Assembly: GCF_900496995.4 (NCBI RefSeq)
Contig: NC_044006.1
Location: 46,294,120 to 46,358,119 of the forward strand
DNA from: Aquila chrysaetos chrysaetos
Taxonomy: Eukaryota; Chordata; Aves; Accipitriformes; Accipitridae
Direction: 5' to 3'
DNA: 64,000 nt
Part shown: positions 39,201 through 52,645 of the stretch, piece after piece
Layout: each line of letters begins with the position of its first letter
How positions within the stretch are numbered: the stretch's first letter is position 1
Translations under genes and position numbers: made by a program
Notes under the pieces: model-generated
The model's input: only the letters and a program-made list of their open reading frames with translations
The model's database searches: none
What the model was told of the DNA's origin: nothing

Positions 39201-42200
39201 ACATATTATGCTCAGTCTGTTCCTGTCTCTGAGTTTACTCAGACTCAGTGCTGCAGTTATCAGTCTTACTGTATCAGAATGCTGGAGCAGAAAACATGCA
39301 CCCATACACATGCTGTTCTTTCACCCAGTTAGCAAAATAAAATGCTTTATGTATGATTGTTGAGTTGCATTAGCAAAATATGGTGGGTGGCAAATCAAAA
39401 CCCACCTCCTTTTCTCCACTGAAGGTGAAGGAGGACTTGGGTGGATAAATAGCTGATCTGGTGTCGTATACTTGAGTGGGGATGGCAATGCTGGAGCAGT
39501 TCTGCTCACTCTGTCCTTCCTTTGTTCTTTTTCTCTTAGAAGCAGTTATCTTTTTTATGTTTTCTTATTATCTCCTCTGTTTTTGCCATATATGGAATAT
39601 TTTACACATGATCTTTGTCCTCTTTGTTATACTCAAAGACTGATTTTAGCCAGCTGTAATGGCTGCATTAGTAACAGACCATTTTTGATTCATATTTATA
39701 CATTGGGTCATCTGAAGTCATCCTGTGCCTGTGTTCTTAGAGGTTCTGCTTTCATTGTAAGCTTGATACTTTGGGGGGCTCCTGCTGTCCTGTCAGACAC
39801 TTGTGCAAAAGCAGAATCAAGAACTGATGACATATTACCATCTTGACATGATTTTTATTCCACTGGTGGAATTAGTTCTGTAGTTTAGTAGACTCTGACT
39901 TATGTCAATGTAAAAATACATATTAATGAATTGTAGGGGCGTTATATAGCAATTTTAGAAGAAAACAACATTTGAAGAGCTACATTATTGTGTAGAGCAG
40001 AATCTGTTCAGTAGCCCTGAAACTTTTCTGAATGTGTGAAGAAATCAAGTGTGGTTTTGCTGCTGTACAGAAAATAGTTATACAACGCATTATTCCTTTT
40101 TCAACTCTGTAGTAATGGATAACTATTGGAAACATACTGATGTTTCCATAGCTTATGGCATTATTGGTCCCATAGAAAGTTATAACCTTCTCACCCAAGT
40201 TGTTAATTCTTTTCTGTGTTGAATGGAAAACTAATGTATTGTTAGCAAATACTTGAAGTCTTTGTCCTAACAAGATGCAGTGTTTGATGGTGGGAAAGCA
40301 CTGGTAAGGGGAGAAACAGCTCTGTCATTTCCCAGTCTCAATTTAAGTGATTTAGATGATTCATTGCATTCATTAGGAAGGATGCAACTCAACCAACTGA
40401 AATACATAAATCATAGACAGAAACTTAAATTATAATCTCCCTTTCTTCTTTGCTGCATTTCTGTGTTGTACTAACAGAGTCAGCTGTACCTAATACAACT
40501 AGTATTTCATTCTTTTTAAAAAGGGGACTTAATCCCACGTTTTTTAGCTTCTGGAAAGTCTACACATACAGTAATTTTTACCTTACTTTTTTTGGGGTAG
40601 GATTAGGTTATCCTGGAAATAAACTTTGAGCATAGCTTCCTGTACATAAATGGTTGCTGAGGTCATTTTTATGTAATGTCTATAAAATGTACCTCCTTTA
40701 AATTTAGAGAAACTACAAATATGACACTGCTGTTGATTTTAGACTAATTAAAATCTGTATGCTTCATCTGAGAAAACAATGTGACTTTGGAAAATGAAGC
40801 AGCCTTTAGCAAAGATGCGTCTACTTAGTACTCAGATTTGTCCTTCCTGCAGCAGATCAAAGGAGTAAAGAAAGTAAAATAAGGGAAATCTCAGCTTGTC
40901 CAGCATGTGTGAGGAGCTGAATAAAGGCCTTGGATCATTCTAGCCACTTCTACATGGCAAGATCAGGAAGAGATTCTTAGCCATATCTCTCTGGCTAAGG
41001 ATTAGGCATGCACACCTCCCCAAGTTTTTCCCTTTTTCACCAAATATTGCACTGAAAAGAAATCTGAGTTTTCATCCAGAAATGCCCCCAGCTGCGTTTT
41101 GGCTGAGTTGGTGTTCCGGGTGGTTGTGGCAAGGACAACACCAGCCCTGCAGGTTAGGTGAACTTCTGAAAGCCAACTTGGCCTGTTTCATATGCTGTAA
41201 TAGTTTGCTGGACTGGTTCTGTGCTTATCCTCCTGTTTCCAAGAAGGTAAGTGGGTTGTGGTACAGATAGAACTAAAACTGCCTTGAGGAGCATGTAGGA
41301 GAGAATTCATGAGGTATCAAATTCATACATACAAGTATTAGAGTCACTATTTGAGCCAAACTTGCATAGTAAGGTATAATGATCCATTTTATGAGGCCCT
41401 TGATAACAGAAAAGGTCTTGGATGAAGCTCGTATAGAAAGGTGACTTGAAATTTTGAATCTAATGGGCTGTGAGAGAAAGAAGCTTGGGTGCAAGGTTTC
41501 CTGCAAGGAGAGGACACAAGCAGTTCTGAGGGAAGCAGGTGAGCAAATTCAGAAGGCAAAGACATTTGATAAGCAGGTGCAGAGTTGCTTAGGGAACTGC
41601 ATGACCACAAACTATAGTGCCTGTGGTTTTGGTTGCTCAGGACTGTGTGTGTGGGAAAGAGTTATTAATTAAACGTTGCAGTTTTGCATTTGGTTGATTA
41701 AATTGTGCAAGAGTCCTCCTACAATACCTCAAGATTTTTTTTCATCTTTCTTTGTAATGTGATGCAAATTATGTGTTTAATGATATGCAGTGGATCAGTA
41801 GACTTCACATCATGATATTGCTGATTTTGTAATGATGTAGACTTTCTGGAGGTAAAATATAACTTCTTAACTGTAATTGTAACTCCTGTGGCAGTAGCTT
41901 CAAGATTTCTACTCCACTGAATACAAATGTTAACTCTTCTTTATATTGACTTAGTCTAATATGCAAAATCCTTTGTTGCACAGTGCACTCTGATAGCTTT
42001 TTGCAATGTAAATCAGTAATTAGGTTATGAAAGATGGCTTGCTGACTGTAAGATGTGTTTTGTTACTTGTTAACGCAAGATAATACTGTGCAGTCAAAGT
42101 AAAATAAACAGTCTTGTTAATTTTAGAGGCAAAAATGATTGTTTTCTTGATTCATTAATTTTTATAGCAAATATTCTGTTTAATTTTTGCCACCTAGATT

Positions 42201-45200
42201 TGCAGTATAGCACTAGTTAGAACTAGAGAGTGCTGATAGCTCATCTTATTGTCATCTTATGTTGAATGAATGCCAAAATTTGAAGCTGTAAGTATACTTT
42301 AAAATATTTCTAAAAATTTTGAAAACTATTGGTAGCATACTGGCCACGTGATTTGCTTTGGAACGTTTAAATTGCTTAGACTGAATTTTACATGTTATAG
42401 AATCCATCATAATTGTGTATCATATACAACTATTGCTGACAACTGAAAAGATTAAATACGTCCTAAGAAAGTCTTGAAGCAGTATACCAGCATGTGCTGC
42501 TCTTCAGGTGGGGGATGCTATGTGTGGTCTGGATCATATGCTTAGTATGGATCTTTGGTAGCATTATGCAGGCTTTATACAAACTTTGAAGTACTTTAAA
42601 AAAATCTATCAAGAAGAAAACAAAACCTTAATAAATGAGAACATGTTGTTAAACATTACCAGTTGTTGGCACTGTGACAAAAATTAGCTGAATATGTTGA
42701 CTAAGGTAATAAGACCTTATTTGGCTAATAATATGATAAAATGTATTTTATTGAATATACAGTACTATTGTATTTATGGAAAACACGAACTTCCTCTACC
42801 ATTCTTTTATTTCTCACAAGGAATGCACAGATAAGGAATGCATGAGAAGAAATGCTATATAATTTGTATGACACCATTATAAACGTATGTATTGGTTTAA
42901 TCCTGCTAACTTTTGTAATTTTATTCTTTATTGTGTTAAAAATAGTACATCTGATTTATGGCAGTAACTCATGATATAAGAGCAACATGAATGACATTCT
43001 TAAGACTTATTTTCAGTCTGCTTTTTTAAAAAAATACAATTTTAATATGAAATCAAGTGTTTACATAAACTAGTTGTATTGTTGTTGTTTGCAGTACCGC
43101 TCTTTGCTTTTTCTTAGTATATATGTATGTTCTTGGTTTTGCTTCTTTTCCACTTTCAGTATGTTCTTGAGCTTGTTTTCAGTGCTGTGTGTTGAAGAAT
43201 TGTGGCCTGTGATACACCTGGTTCTGCTTTCTTCCTCCACCTCATATATATTTTCAGTTGCATATTCCTATCATCCTGTCTTTTTGAGGGGAATCCTCCT
43301 GATTTTATTTGAGAAATCTTACTTTTTCCACAGAATAACATTTAGAATTTAGCATGTTGTTGATTAGATCTGACGCTTAGAGGTAAATGCTTTAAATACA
43401 AAAGAACAAAAATTAGGTAAAGTAAAAAAGAACATTTGCAGTCTTAATTTTTGAGCAACAGTTTCTGTTATTGGTAATCTTCTTTAGTTTGCTATAGCTA
43501 ATTGAGGCTCTGACATGTCTTGATGTACATGTACTATCCCCAGTTACTCAGATAGTATGTTCTGATAAAGGTGACCTCATTAGAAGAAATGTTTTCTTTT
43601 TCTTAAACAGTGTCATAAATATACATTACATTTGTTTAAGGCATCCTCTGTCTTTGAAGTCAGTTCAGTGTACAACATAGTGTCAGCTCATTAACATTGG
43701 ATCAAAGTGTATATTAAATTTCTGATTAAACATCCCCTCTTTTGCAGCTAGGAATAAACACAATTATAACTTCTTCCTTCCTGGTGTTGGTTTAAGATTA
43801 ACATGTGCCCAATTTTAGTGAGTTTGACTGTTGCTCCTAGCCAGCTGGGTAAACAGACTTTAAGGAAATGAGGTGAAGTTTAGCATACAAACCTTTTTTC
43901 ATAGTGTTCAAAACTCCTTACATCTGTTCTAATTAACCTTCTTTTTGTCTGGCTGATGATTAGGTTTAATATCTGTGTTACTCCAGGCTTGTTTAACATT
44001 TCAACCAGTGCTCTCCTTGGGCAATTAAAAGCTGCCAGTACAAATATGTCAAGATAGCTGGAATTGGACTTGTTGGTGATACTGCCTACATAGAAGAAAT
44101 TTTAGTGGGTATCTCACTAATGAGAATCAAAGATGGTGTGCCCATAATGACTATGAATTTTGTTGGGGTTTTTTGCCAACAAAATTCAAAATAAGGTAAT
44201 TTAAGAATTACTCTTGTTGTTTAAAAAAAGGAAGATACCTGGCAGAAAGAAGGTAACCTTTTTTTCTTCAGCCTTAAACTCCAATGGATACACAGCCCAG
44301 GTTGTGGATTGTACTTGTTTGTCAGTAGAAGGAATCCTGTCCCCACCACAGCACTGCCACACAAATTATGTCTATGCTACATGGTAGAGTCTGGGTGTGA
44401 GTGTGGGTGAAAAAGTATGATGTGCCCTGGACTCAAATTTGTGTTTCTGCATGATAATGAGAGTACCTCTACCTTTATTGTGGTCTGCTATTCTTTACTG
44501 AGTGAGTCATCCTGGTTGTCCTGTAGTCCTGACTGTATGCCATATCTGGTCCTTCAAAAGAAGCGTGCAGCTGAGGTACTGGTTTGGGGGGGTCTTTTGG
44601 ACGTGACATTAACAGAAGGAGTTATGGGGGCAGATTGTGACAGGTTTGAGTTGAACCCATGCAGCCAGACTGCTGCCTTGCCTTGCTGTACAGCAAGTAG
44701 GTGGCTTCTGGGTGCAGAAGGAGGTTATGAACTCTGTGGACTATGTGCAGTCTTGGATTGGTTCAGTTTGGAAGTTTGGCTAGTTTGGGCTTGAACATGT
44801 GTTCACGCCTAAGTTTAGAAAACTTTGCACATATAGCCAAACTGTAGTTATCAACTATACTTCTGTATAGGAGTGGTAGCTGATAGTTTGTGTTGTTATT
44901 TCATCTATGTCCCGATCTTTTCCATCTAAATAGAATTAATTTGCCAGGATTTTTGTAGGCTGGAGGAGGAAATACTCCAAGTCTTCCACCTCTGCAGTGG
45001 AATCATAAAACTTCTCATAGATTACAACTTTTGGTTATAGAGAAGATAAAATGTGACCCTAGATAACAGCTGGATACAAAATGCAGAAAACGAAAAGAAA
45101 AAAAGAAACATAAGAAAAAACAATGCCATATTTCAATGTGATACCTTGAATGTGCATTGGAATAAATTCTCTAATTGCTTTATTTTACAAAGATAGTTAT

Positions 45201-48200
45201 ATGACTTTGTTTAAGTAGATATTCTCCCCTTCAGATTTACAATATAAAAGATTTCAAAAGAACATCCTCTTAAATATGTGAAATATTTTAATCTTATAAT
45301 TGAGTTTTTGAATTTTGCTTTGAAGATTCTGTTTGATAAATTTGAAATAAGAAATCTTTCAGTAGAGACAATTCTTCTAACTTAAATGGTAATTACTGAG
45401 TCTGGCTGAAGCATGTTGATTACTACAGATACAATTAGTTTGAGTGCAGATGTCTGAATAGAAATGCATGTTTCTACCTGTTTCATGCATCACTGATACT
45501 GTGTTTATTTCTGTATTTTTTCATACTGTAGTTGGCTGTGAATGCCCTTCATGGCAAGTAGTTTGATCTGTGTAAAAGAATACTTTCCCTGTAGTAACAT
45601 GTGGAAACAATTTGATGGAATAAAATGAGAAGAAATTAATCATAGTTATTCTGAGCTTCTTTCACTGGTACATAGCCAGACCTAATTTAGACTGAAATCC
45701 TTAAGAGATGGTAGTGTTTGGTAACATATAAATAATCTTTCACCTAATAAAAAACATTCCAGGACATATTTGTAAACTGTTAGATACCTAGCTTGTCTAA
45801 ATTAACATCGATTATTATTGTTACGTAGTTGAACAGTGTCCTAATGCAATCCTTGTCTTCATGGAAAAGCAAGATAAAATTGTTTGTGTATTTACCAAAT
45901 TCACCTCTACAAAATTGACTTTAATGGAGTTCCAAGATGGATGTATTTGTCCTACTAAGTGTGACTAGCCCCACAGTCTCCAGCATACAGTTTTGACGAA
46001 GTCAGCTGCTTTGAAGTGATGAAAATATATTTCTAATATACTTCTATTTATAGTGTATATATGCAAGACAAGTTTATTTTTTCTAAGGCAGGGTGACTAA
46101 ATTATTTGGGAGTCTTGGTTCAGTACTATTTTGCTTGTCACAGTTGAAAACAACTCTGATTAAAGAATGAATAAGTATGAATATTGAGAAAACATTAAAA
46201 ACATGAGAATAGGGACATTCTTTTAAAGATAGCACTCATAAGCTATGCTTGTATGTGTTTGACATCAGGTCTATTCCTAAGTAAATTTAAAACATTGAGT
46301 CTAATGCAGTTAGGGTGAGTGAGATATAAAATGTACATTTACTTAATGCTACTAGACAGCTGAGAAGATGGAAAGCATAGGGAAAATGAATTTCAGGGGA
46401 GATAGAGGCTATGAATGAAGAAGAAAAGTATTGTTGGTGTAATTAAATGTAGAAGGGAGTCATGCTAGAAGGATGGGAGAGTCTGCTCATTTAGGACTAG
46501 ACTCTGTAAAGTTTTAGACTGTGATTCCCACTCACTTGAAATTTAGGGTTGCAAATTGGCTGTGTAAGTGAACTTTTTGGGTCTTCATCAGTACTTGGGG
46601 CCTACTGGGGACAGGGGCATGCCAAAGATGTAGCATACTTTTTTTTTAGTATGCCAGCCTGCAGGATCTATGGTTGTCTAGGCTTGTTACCACACTGTTG
46701 TAAAACAAAAGGAATTGTACTTATAGTATTTTTCGTAAGGATTTTGTGACACTGCATTTTTTTTTTTTTTCTTTTCCTAGTCCATATCACTCAACTTGTT
46801 GAGCTTTGCAGCTGTTTAGCATTGTTGTGTTTCAACTTTGGCTATCAAAAATGACCAGATCAGTGATGTGGGTGTGTTGGTTTTCATGCTCTTTTGGAGC
46901 TTCTGGCTCTTTGATAACTTGTTCTTGGTAGGTTGTATTCTAGATGTGGAAATGCACTATGTGTTGGGGGTATTTGTAATCTGGATAGTTTCTTGCATGT
47001 CATATAAGGTCCATCTGCCCCCCTAATCCTTTTGGAAATTTTAGTGGGTTCTGTTTTGTGTTTTTTTTTAAATAAAATGAGGATTTTCAGTTTTTATGAA
47101 TACTCAGTAAAAATAAGCTATACTGCATTGTGTCAGTCAGGTTGCTATGTTGTGCGTAGGCTTCTGTGGCCTAAACATTCGTACTTCATTTTGTAATAAA
47201 AGATGTCATCAATACTGCTTGGATTTTACTCTCCTTGTGTTGACTGTGTTGTCTGATCTCAAAACACACCCTGGTCATGTAATCACTGAATACAGGCATC
47301 TAAAAGATTTCTTACCAGAATAAAAGTATGATAAAATAAGAACAATACAGTGTTACTGTTTAGTGGAAAGGTGCATTAGTATGCCTTGAATCTATTGAAA
47401 ATACTTATGATAACCTATTATACTGACCTGCATGATGCACTTCATTCTCTACCTTTTTTTCAGTCACCATCAAATCTTTAAATCTTGAATGTATGCTGTG
47501 CTCTAGGCAGTTATGCAAAAAACTGAATGCAAAACTGAGAACATGTTTGTAAACATTTTTGATTTGTGCTGTTTAAAATGGGTTATAAAAGACACCTGTT
47601 GTTTCTAAAAGCATCCAGAGGCTGGTTCAGTTTTCAGCAAATGGATGGATGAGCTTGCTTCTGAGAGATACCAGTCTGTCACTTCCACTGCAGTTGATGG
47701 AATTCTGCATTCTCAGGACGTTTTAGGATTGTTTTAAGGAAATGATAGATTAAAAGGATGGTTTTTGTTCTGATATTTTGCCTGCAAAAGAAAACTAACC
47801 AGTTAGCATTATTTGTTTCAATGTCTGTTATGCTATGAAAGAATATTTTAAGGGCTTGCCCACAGATGTTTTGATACTTCAACTAATTTATTTAATAAAA
47901 TATACAAAAACGGGGGAAAGAAGTGTATGCATTTCCTGGACATGCCAGATTCACCAAAACTAGTGCTTGACTGTCTTTGAAGTGGAGTGGCTTGAAGGCT
48001 GTAAAGTGTACATTTAAAAAATTCAGCTTAACTATCCATTAACTACCCACTTCACATTCAGGAAGGGTGTATGATGCATTTTGTGTATGATTTTGAAAGC
48101 AAAGCTACTTGAGATCTGGGTCAAAATGATTAGAAATTGGAAGATGAGTACTCTGGGTAATGTTAGTGTAAGACCTACTTGCTTTAGACGCAGAGGATGT

Positions 48201-50436
48201 GTATTTTGTGGTAGGCTAGTTCAAAGTGAAAAAAAAAGGGTCTGTAAAACTATAGTGGCACTACCAAGTACTTATAATTTTAAATGAGGACAGATTTTCT
48301 TTTTTTAATTCTTTTTTTTAAATTCATGTCTGAACCTCTTGCCTGAGAGCCGGGCCAAATACCTGTACATTCCTGACATAAATAGCAAGTCAAAGCTTCT
48401 TGAATTAGAACAAATAAAATTCAAATACCTGAGACTCAGTATATACTCTCTTTACTTATATGGACATAATTCTTTGTTATTGATTCATAACCAGAAAAAC
48501 AACATGGAAATTCCTTGCAAAGAATGAAATATTTGGTGTTGTAGCTGAATAGACATAGACTAGCTGGGTGATTGTGTTCTTCACTTACACTCCACACTCA
48601 TCAGTGGCAAAAGCTCCTTTTGATACCGTGGTGCTTCATTGTATTATTTACCCTACTGTGCCCTAGTGTTTAAGTTTCTGAACTAAAAAATGTGGTCTTG
48701 TAGCCCTGTCTTAAGTACCTAAATTCCCTGTTTAGGTCATTGCAAGACTGCTAGGAGTGGAATTCAGAAGAGGCTTTGTGCTGAATAGCTTTGTGCTAAG
48801 TAGGGAGGACGCTTGCACTAAGCAGAAGGAAATACCACAGAACGAGCCATACATCTTAAACTGTGCCTTTCTTTGGCCTGTATATGAGAACAAAATTCAC
48901 AGCTCAATTCTTCTGATTTTACATGTCAAATATGATGTTTACACCATGAATGAAGATACCTATGAGCCAATTTTGGAAGTAGAAGCACGTGCGGTGAGGT
49001 CTGTGTAAGCCAGTTTGGGTTTGGCAGCTGTGTCGGCATATGCCAGCTAGAGAATGTCGCCAGAAGTACTGCAGATGCAAGGTTTCCTGTGTTAGGATCT
49101 CAGCTCTCTTGTCCCATATGAAAACAGCACAGGGCATAGAGAGGCCAGTATTTTCCTTTGCTTGATCCCAGTTTCACCCAGTTTGAAAGTGGCCTTAGGA
49201 ACTAATGTAGTTCTTGTGTCACTGAGGTGGTAAACTCAGCCCTGTGTTGGGTCACATCATCTGGTTGAGGGAGCCCGTGTGTGTGTACTGAGACAGAGGA
49301 AGGTCCTGCAAAAAGGTGAGCCAGTACTGAGCAAAACAACCAACCAGTTTCTGTATCTTGTCTCAGGATTTTAAGGTTTCAACTCAGTGCTGCATCTTAG
49401 CAAGTATGCTCTAGCTCATAGATTCATGGCTTTTGGACCCCAGCTGCTCATCACATGGAGGTTTTCTGTGCAGTAGAAGCTGCCTGGCTTTAGTAAGTAC
49501 TAGAGCTCTGCATTCTGCTTTTAGAGCATAGAGCAGTCATGGACTGAGTTGTCCTTTTTCGAAATAAAAGCTGATTTTTTAAAATCAAATGACTGCTAGT
49601 TATCCTGTTACTGCATACATAGTAGAATTTCCCTTGCATGATCAGAAGTTAGCCATAAATCTTATGCTTTGTATTAAACTTCATGTTTTCAGTCCATGTC
49701 AGGTATAGTTTGAGTGGACTTGCTGCAGAAGGCATCTTATTGTGCCTGACTTGTGATTTCTCATTGAAAAGGAGGGAAGACAGGTGAGAAGCTCTCAGCC
49801 TGCCACACTGGACTCAGAGCTGGGGTAAGGTAAAGCAAAAGTGTAGTTGTTTGAAAAAATGCCATTTGTTAAATTTTAGGTGCCATGAAGCTTTCAATTA
49901 CTTGAGAAGTTAATTGGGGTTTTTAAAAAATGATGTGTTTGGATTTATTAGAAATTAGATTTTCTTGAATCTTCTGGAAGAGCTAGGCCTCAGCAGAGCA
50001 GGAGATGTGGTTCAGTATTGTCACAAAGATACAGATACAGACATTCATGAATTTTTATTGTGCAATAAACCAGATGTCAAGAAAACAATGTGTTTCAGAG
50101 CTCTTTTAAGATATAATTTTGAGTATTTCAATTTTATTTAGAATTGCAGTTTGGTTTTTTGTTCCTCAGAGTGCGTGTTTCGCTTGTGAGATTTGGTTAC
50201 GCAAGTCACATTGTATTCTCTTGGCCTGTTTTATGCTTAAAATGTAACATGACATGACTGTTAAAAACTGTAATAAAATATTGGATCAGCCTAAGAAATC
50301 CTCTTTTGCTAACTGGTTTTCTGGAATTGTAACTGTTTCAGAAAAAAAAATTCAAATAGACTTAACTAATTACAGAAAAGCTGTGGCTAGCATGCTGCTC
50401 TGTCTCTTTTCCCATGACCTTCTAATTTTATAATTT

Positions 50437-50452
50437 TGTGTGTGTGTGTGTG
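50437..50452. repeat. (TG)8 microsatellite
   Basis: Eight uninterrupted TG units lie inside CRPPA intron 2. Confidence 0.85.
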
Positions 50453-50735
50453 ACCAATTAAAATATGACGGCAGAGCAAAATAACATAGTCCAAATGCCC
50501 AGCAGCTGGGATATAGAGGTAATAATCCATGTCCTGGAATGATAGGAAACAGAGAGGGGACAAGTTGCAGATAATTTAGTCTCTCTACTTGTGCTTATGC
50601 ACAGCTTTTCCTCAAAGTACATCTGTTAAATTTACTCCTCATTTAATACATTGATGTATTACTAAAATCATAGTGGTGTTCAGTTTTGTCAGTTTGTCTT
50701 TTCTATTACAGAAGTAAAATTGATCCTGCCTAGGA

Positions 50736-50797
50736 CAGAAAGATGGACTAGATGACCTGTTGAGATCCTTTACAGGCAGTTCTATAATTTCATAGTT
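50736..50797 (+). mobile_element. Decayed CR1 3'-end fragment
   Basis: GGACTAGATGACCTGTTGAG followed by a CCTTTACAGGCAG-like segment and TTCTATAATTTCATAG matches the layout of a CR1 3' UTR (a 'gatgacct...gaggtccctttcc...attctatga' pattern) with many substitutions. Only about 60 bp remain. It is older than the copy at 24465. Confidence 0.7.
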
Positions 50798-52495
50798 CTC
50801 GCTGATCTTTCTGTACCATGTTTTGCCTTTGAATGATACTGTTTTTCTCCATGTAGTGTTTTATATAGATAGCTCTTCCCATGTATTAGAAAGAAAAAGT
50901 GCTTTTCAGATTTTGAGAAAGTGGTTCAGATATTTCTCTTGTCAAATGAATCTTTTGAATCTTTTCTCTCCCTTCTCCCTGCCCTGGTAGCTCGTGCATA
51001 ACAGAACTCTTTGGACATTAGAAATTGTTTCACATCTCTGTCCTCATTTTGTAAAAGAATGAACTAAGAAGCTGTATTTTAGACCTCATAAAGTGCTCAA
51101 CATGCTGACTGCATTCCTCTTTGTTTTATTGTTCAGCAGTGTGAAAGGGGGAGGGAAGACAACTAGTTCTTTCTCTTCTGAGAAGAAAAAACCTTTGGGC
51201 TCACTTTTTATGTCTCATTCCACCACTATATGCTTATCTGAGGTCAGAAATAGTGTAAGAATGGACAGGAGTCATATGTATGAGGGCAGGATTTGCCAAC
51301 AGAAGATAAATGAAATCAACAATAACAGTGCTCTTATTTTATGTGATGAGACCTATTTTTTTTCTGCGTCAAAGCTCACTAGGCCTCAGAAGATCTTCTG
51401 TTACTGCAGTGAAAAGTGTCAGAATTCACCATTGGGAGTAGTTTTCTAGGTATACTGATTTAAGATGTTGGATAATTCCAGATGTTTTGGAACAGCTTCA
51501 ATTATTCTTTTTTATTACTCTTAAAAATAGATAATAAACAGTATAGTCTAAGGATGCCTTTCTCAGTGGTTAGCATTGTTAGGGAGCATGCTTTTTGCCC
51601 TGTGACTCGATAAGCAATGTTCTGCCATTGCATCCTTTTCTTCATTATTGTATGGACAACTCTTGTCCCAATTGCCTTTAGCTTCATATAAAGTTCATGT
51701 GAGCATTTGATAACTGACTGATGAAGTGTGGGTAACCTTCTGGTATCAAAATGACTAAAACCAGCTAGAAGAGTTCTGTTTCAGAGATGCCATAGATCTT
51801 TAATACTATGTATTGATGAAAAGATCAGAGATACATGTTTAATTGGTTTAAAATCTTAAGCAAAACCAAACCTGAAATATAAGAATTTAAATATCTGTTC
51901 TGGGGCACAGTGCTGCCACATATTGAATACTTTCTGATGTACGTAGTGTGTTTGCAGTGATTTTGCTGGTAAGTGTGGTTGCTCAGTATTTCACAGGGTG
52001 AATTCAACATGGAGGAACAAGCTCAATTTTCTGAAACTTTTCTTGTTGCTTATTTCTGAGCAGTTTAGCCAAATTGAAATCTGTGAAAGCAGTAGGTGTT
52101 GTGAATTGTCAAGACCTCTCAGGTGTGTCTCCTGCTGTTTGATATCTGAAAAGGCCTAGAACTGTCCTCACAGAAACCACCTAATATGTGTGTAGAAGAA
52201 AGTCTGAAAAATGAACGTCTCAGATCTGTACATGTTTTGCAGTAGATGTTTATGAAGGACTTAAGATTTTTTTTTTTGTTATTGGCCCTCAGTTTGTACT
52301 TACACAGTCTTCCATTGCTATATTCATATTAAAAGTCTCATACAGACTAAGTAGTATGACTTATGCATTATGAGATACATAAAAGATAAATAAGTAGAAA
52401 ATGTATTTTAAAACTCTTACTTTTTTTAACTGCGGCTATCTGATATACATTAATATTAATAACATTTAGGCCTCTCTTTGTGTTTTGTTCCACAG

Positions 52496-52645
52496 GCAGC
52501 AGGAGCAATTCGTCCTCTAGTTTCTACTGTTATTGCCTCTGCTGCAGATGGCTGTTTAGACCACTCATTGGAACGTGCTAGGTACAGAGCAAGTGAAATG
52601 CCTCAGGCTTTCTTGTTTGATATAATCTATGAAGCATACCGACAG
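52496..52645 (+). CDS. CRPPA: CRPPA (ISPD), exon 3
   Basis: This exon is exactly 50 codons (residues 150-199), phase 0 at both ends, with acceptor TTCCACAG and donor CAG|GTAAGG. It begins [11 protein letters not shown], continuing the AKEHG of exon 2, and includes [18 protein letters not shown] (174-191). The ASEMPQAF segment corresponds to the IspD 'TPQ.F' substrate-binding region. The frame is intact and matches the family without gaps. The later exons, encoding the rest of the transferase and the C-terminal domain of a protein of about 420-450 residues, lie beyond 64000. Confidence 0.97.

Larger units (their letters stand above)
36219..52495 (+). other. CRPPA: CRPPA intron 2
   Basis: This is a 16,277-bp GT-AG intron. 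It is AT-rich with no supported exon or intact gene. Recognisable items are a perfect 13-bp-stem hairpin (44154-44188), a TG microsatellite (50437-50452) and a decayed CR1 3' end (about 50736-50797). Open frames up to about 125 codons occur but lack domains, start context or splice support. Confidence 0.8.

Noticed and set aside
39472-39846. 124-codon Leu/Ser/Cys-rich open frame in CRPPA intron 2
   Set aside because: Pyrimidine-rich strand composition explains the hydrophobic translation. No domain or conserved motif is seen.
51093-51449. 118-codon open frame in CRPPA intron 2
   Set aside because: The hydrophobic start looks signal-like, but the rest has no motif, and it lacks promoter or splice context. 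Chance occurrence in AT-rich DNA is adequate.
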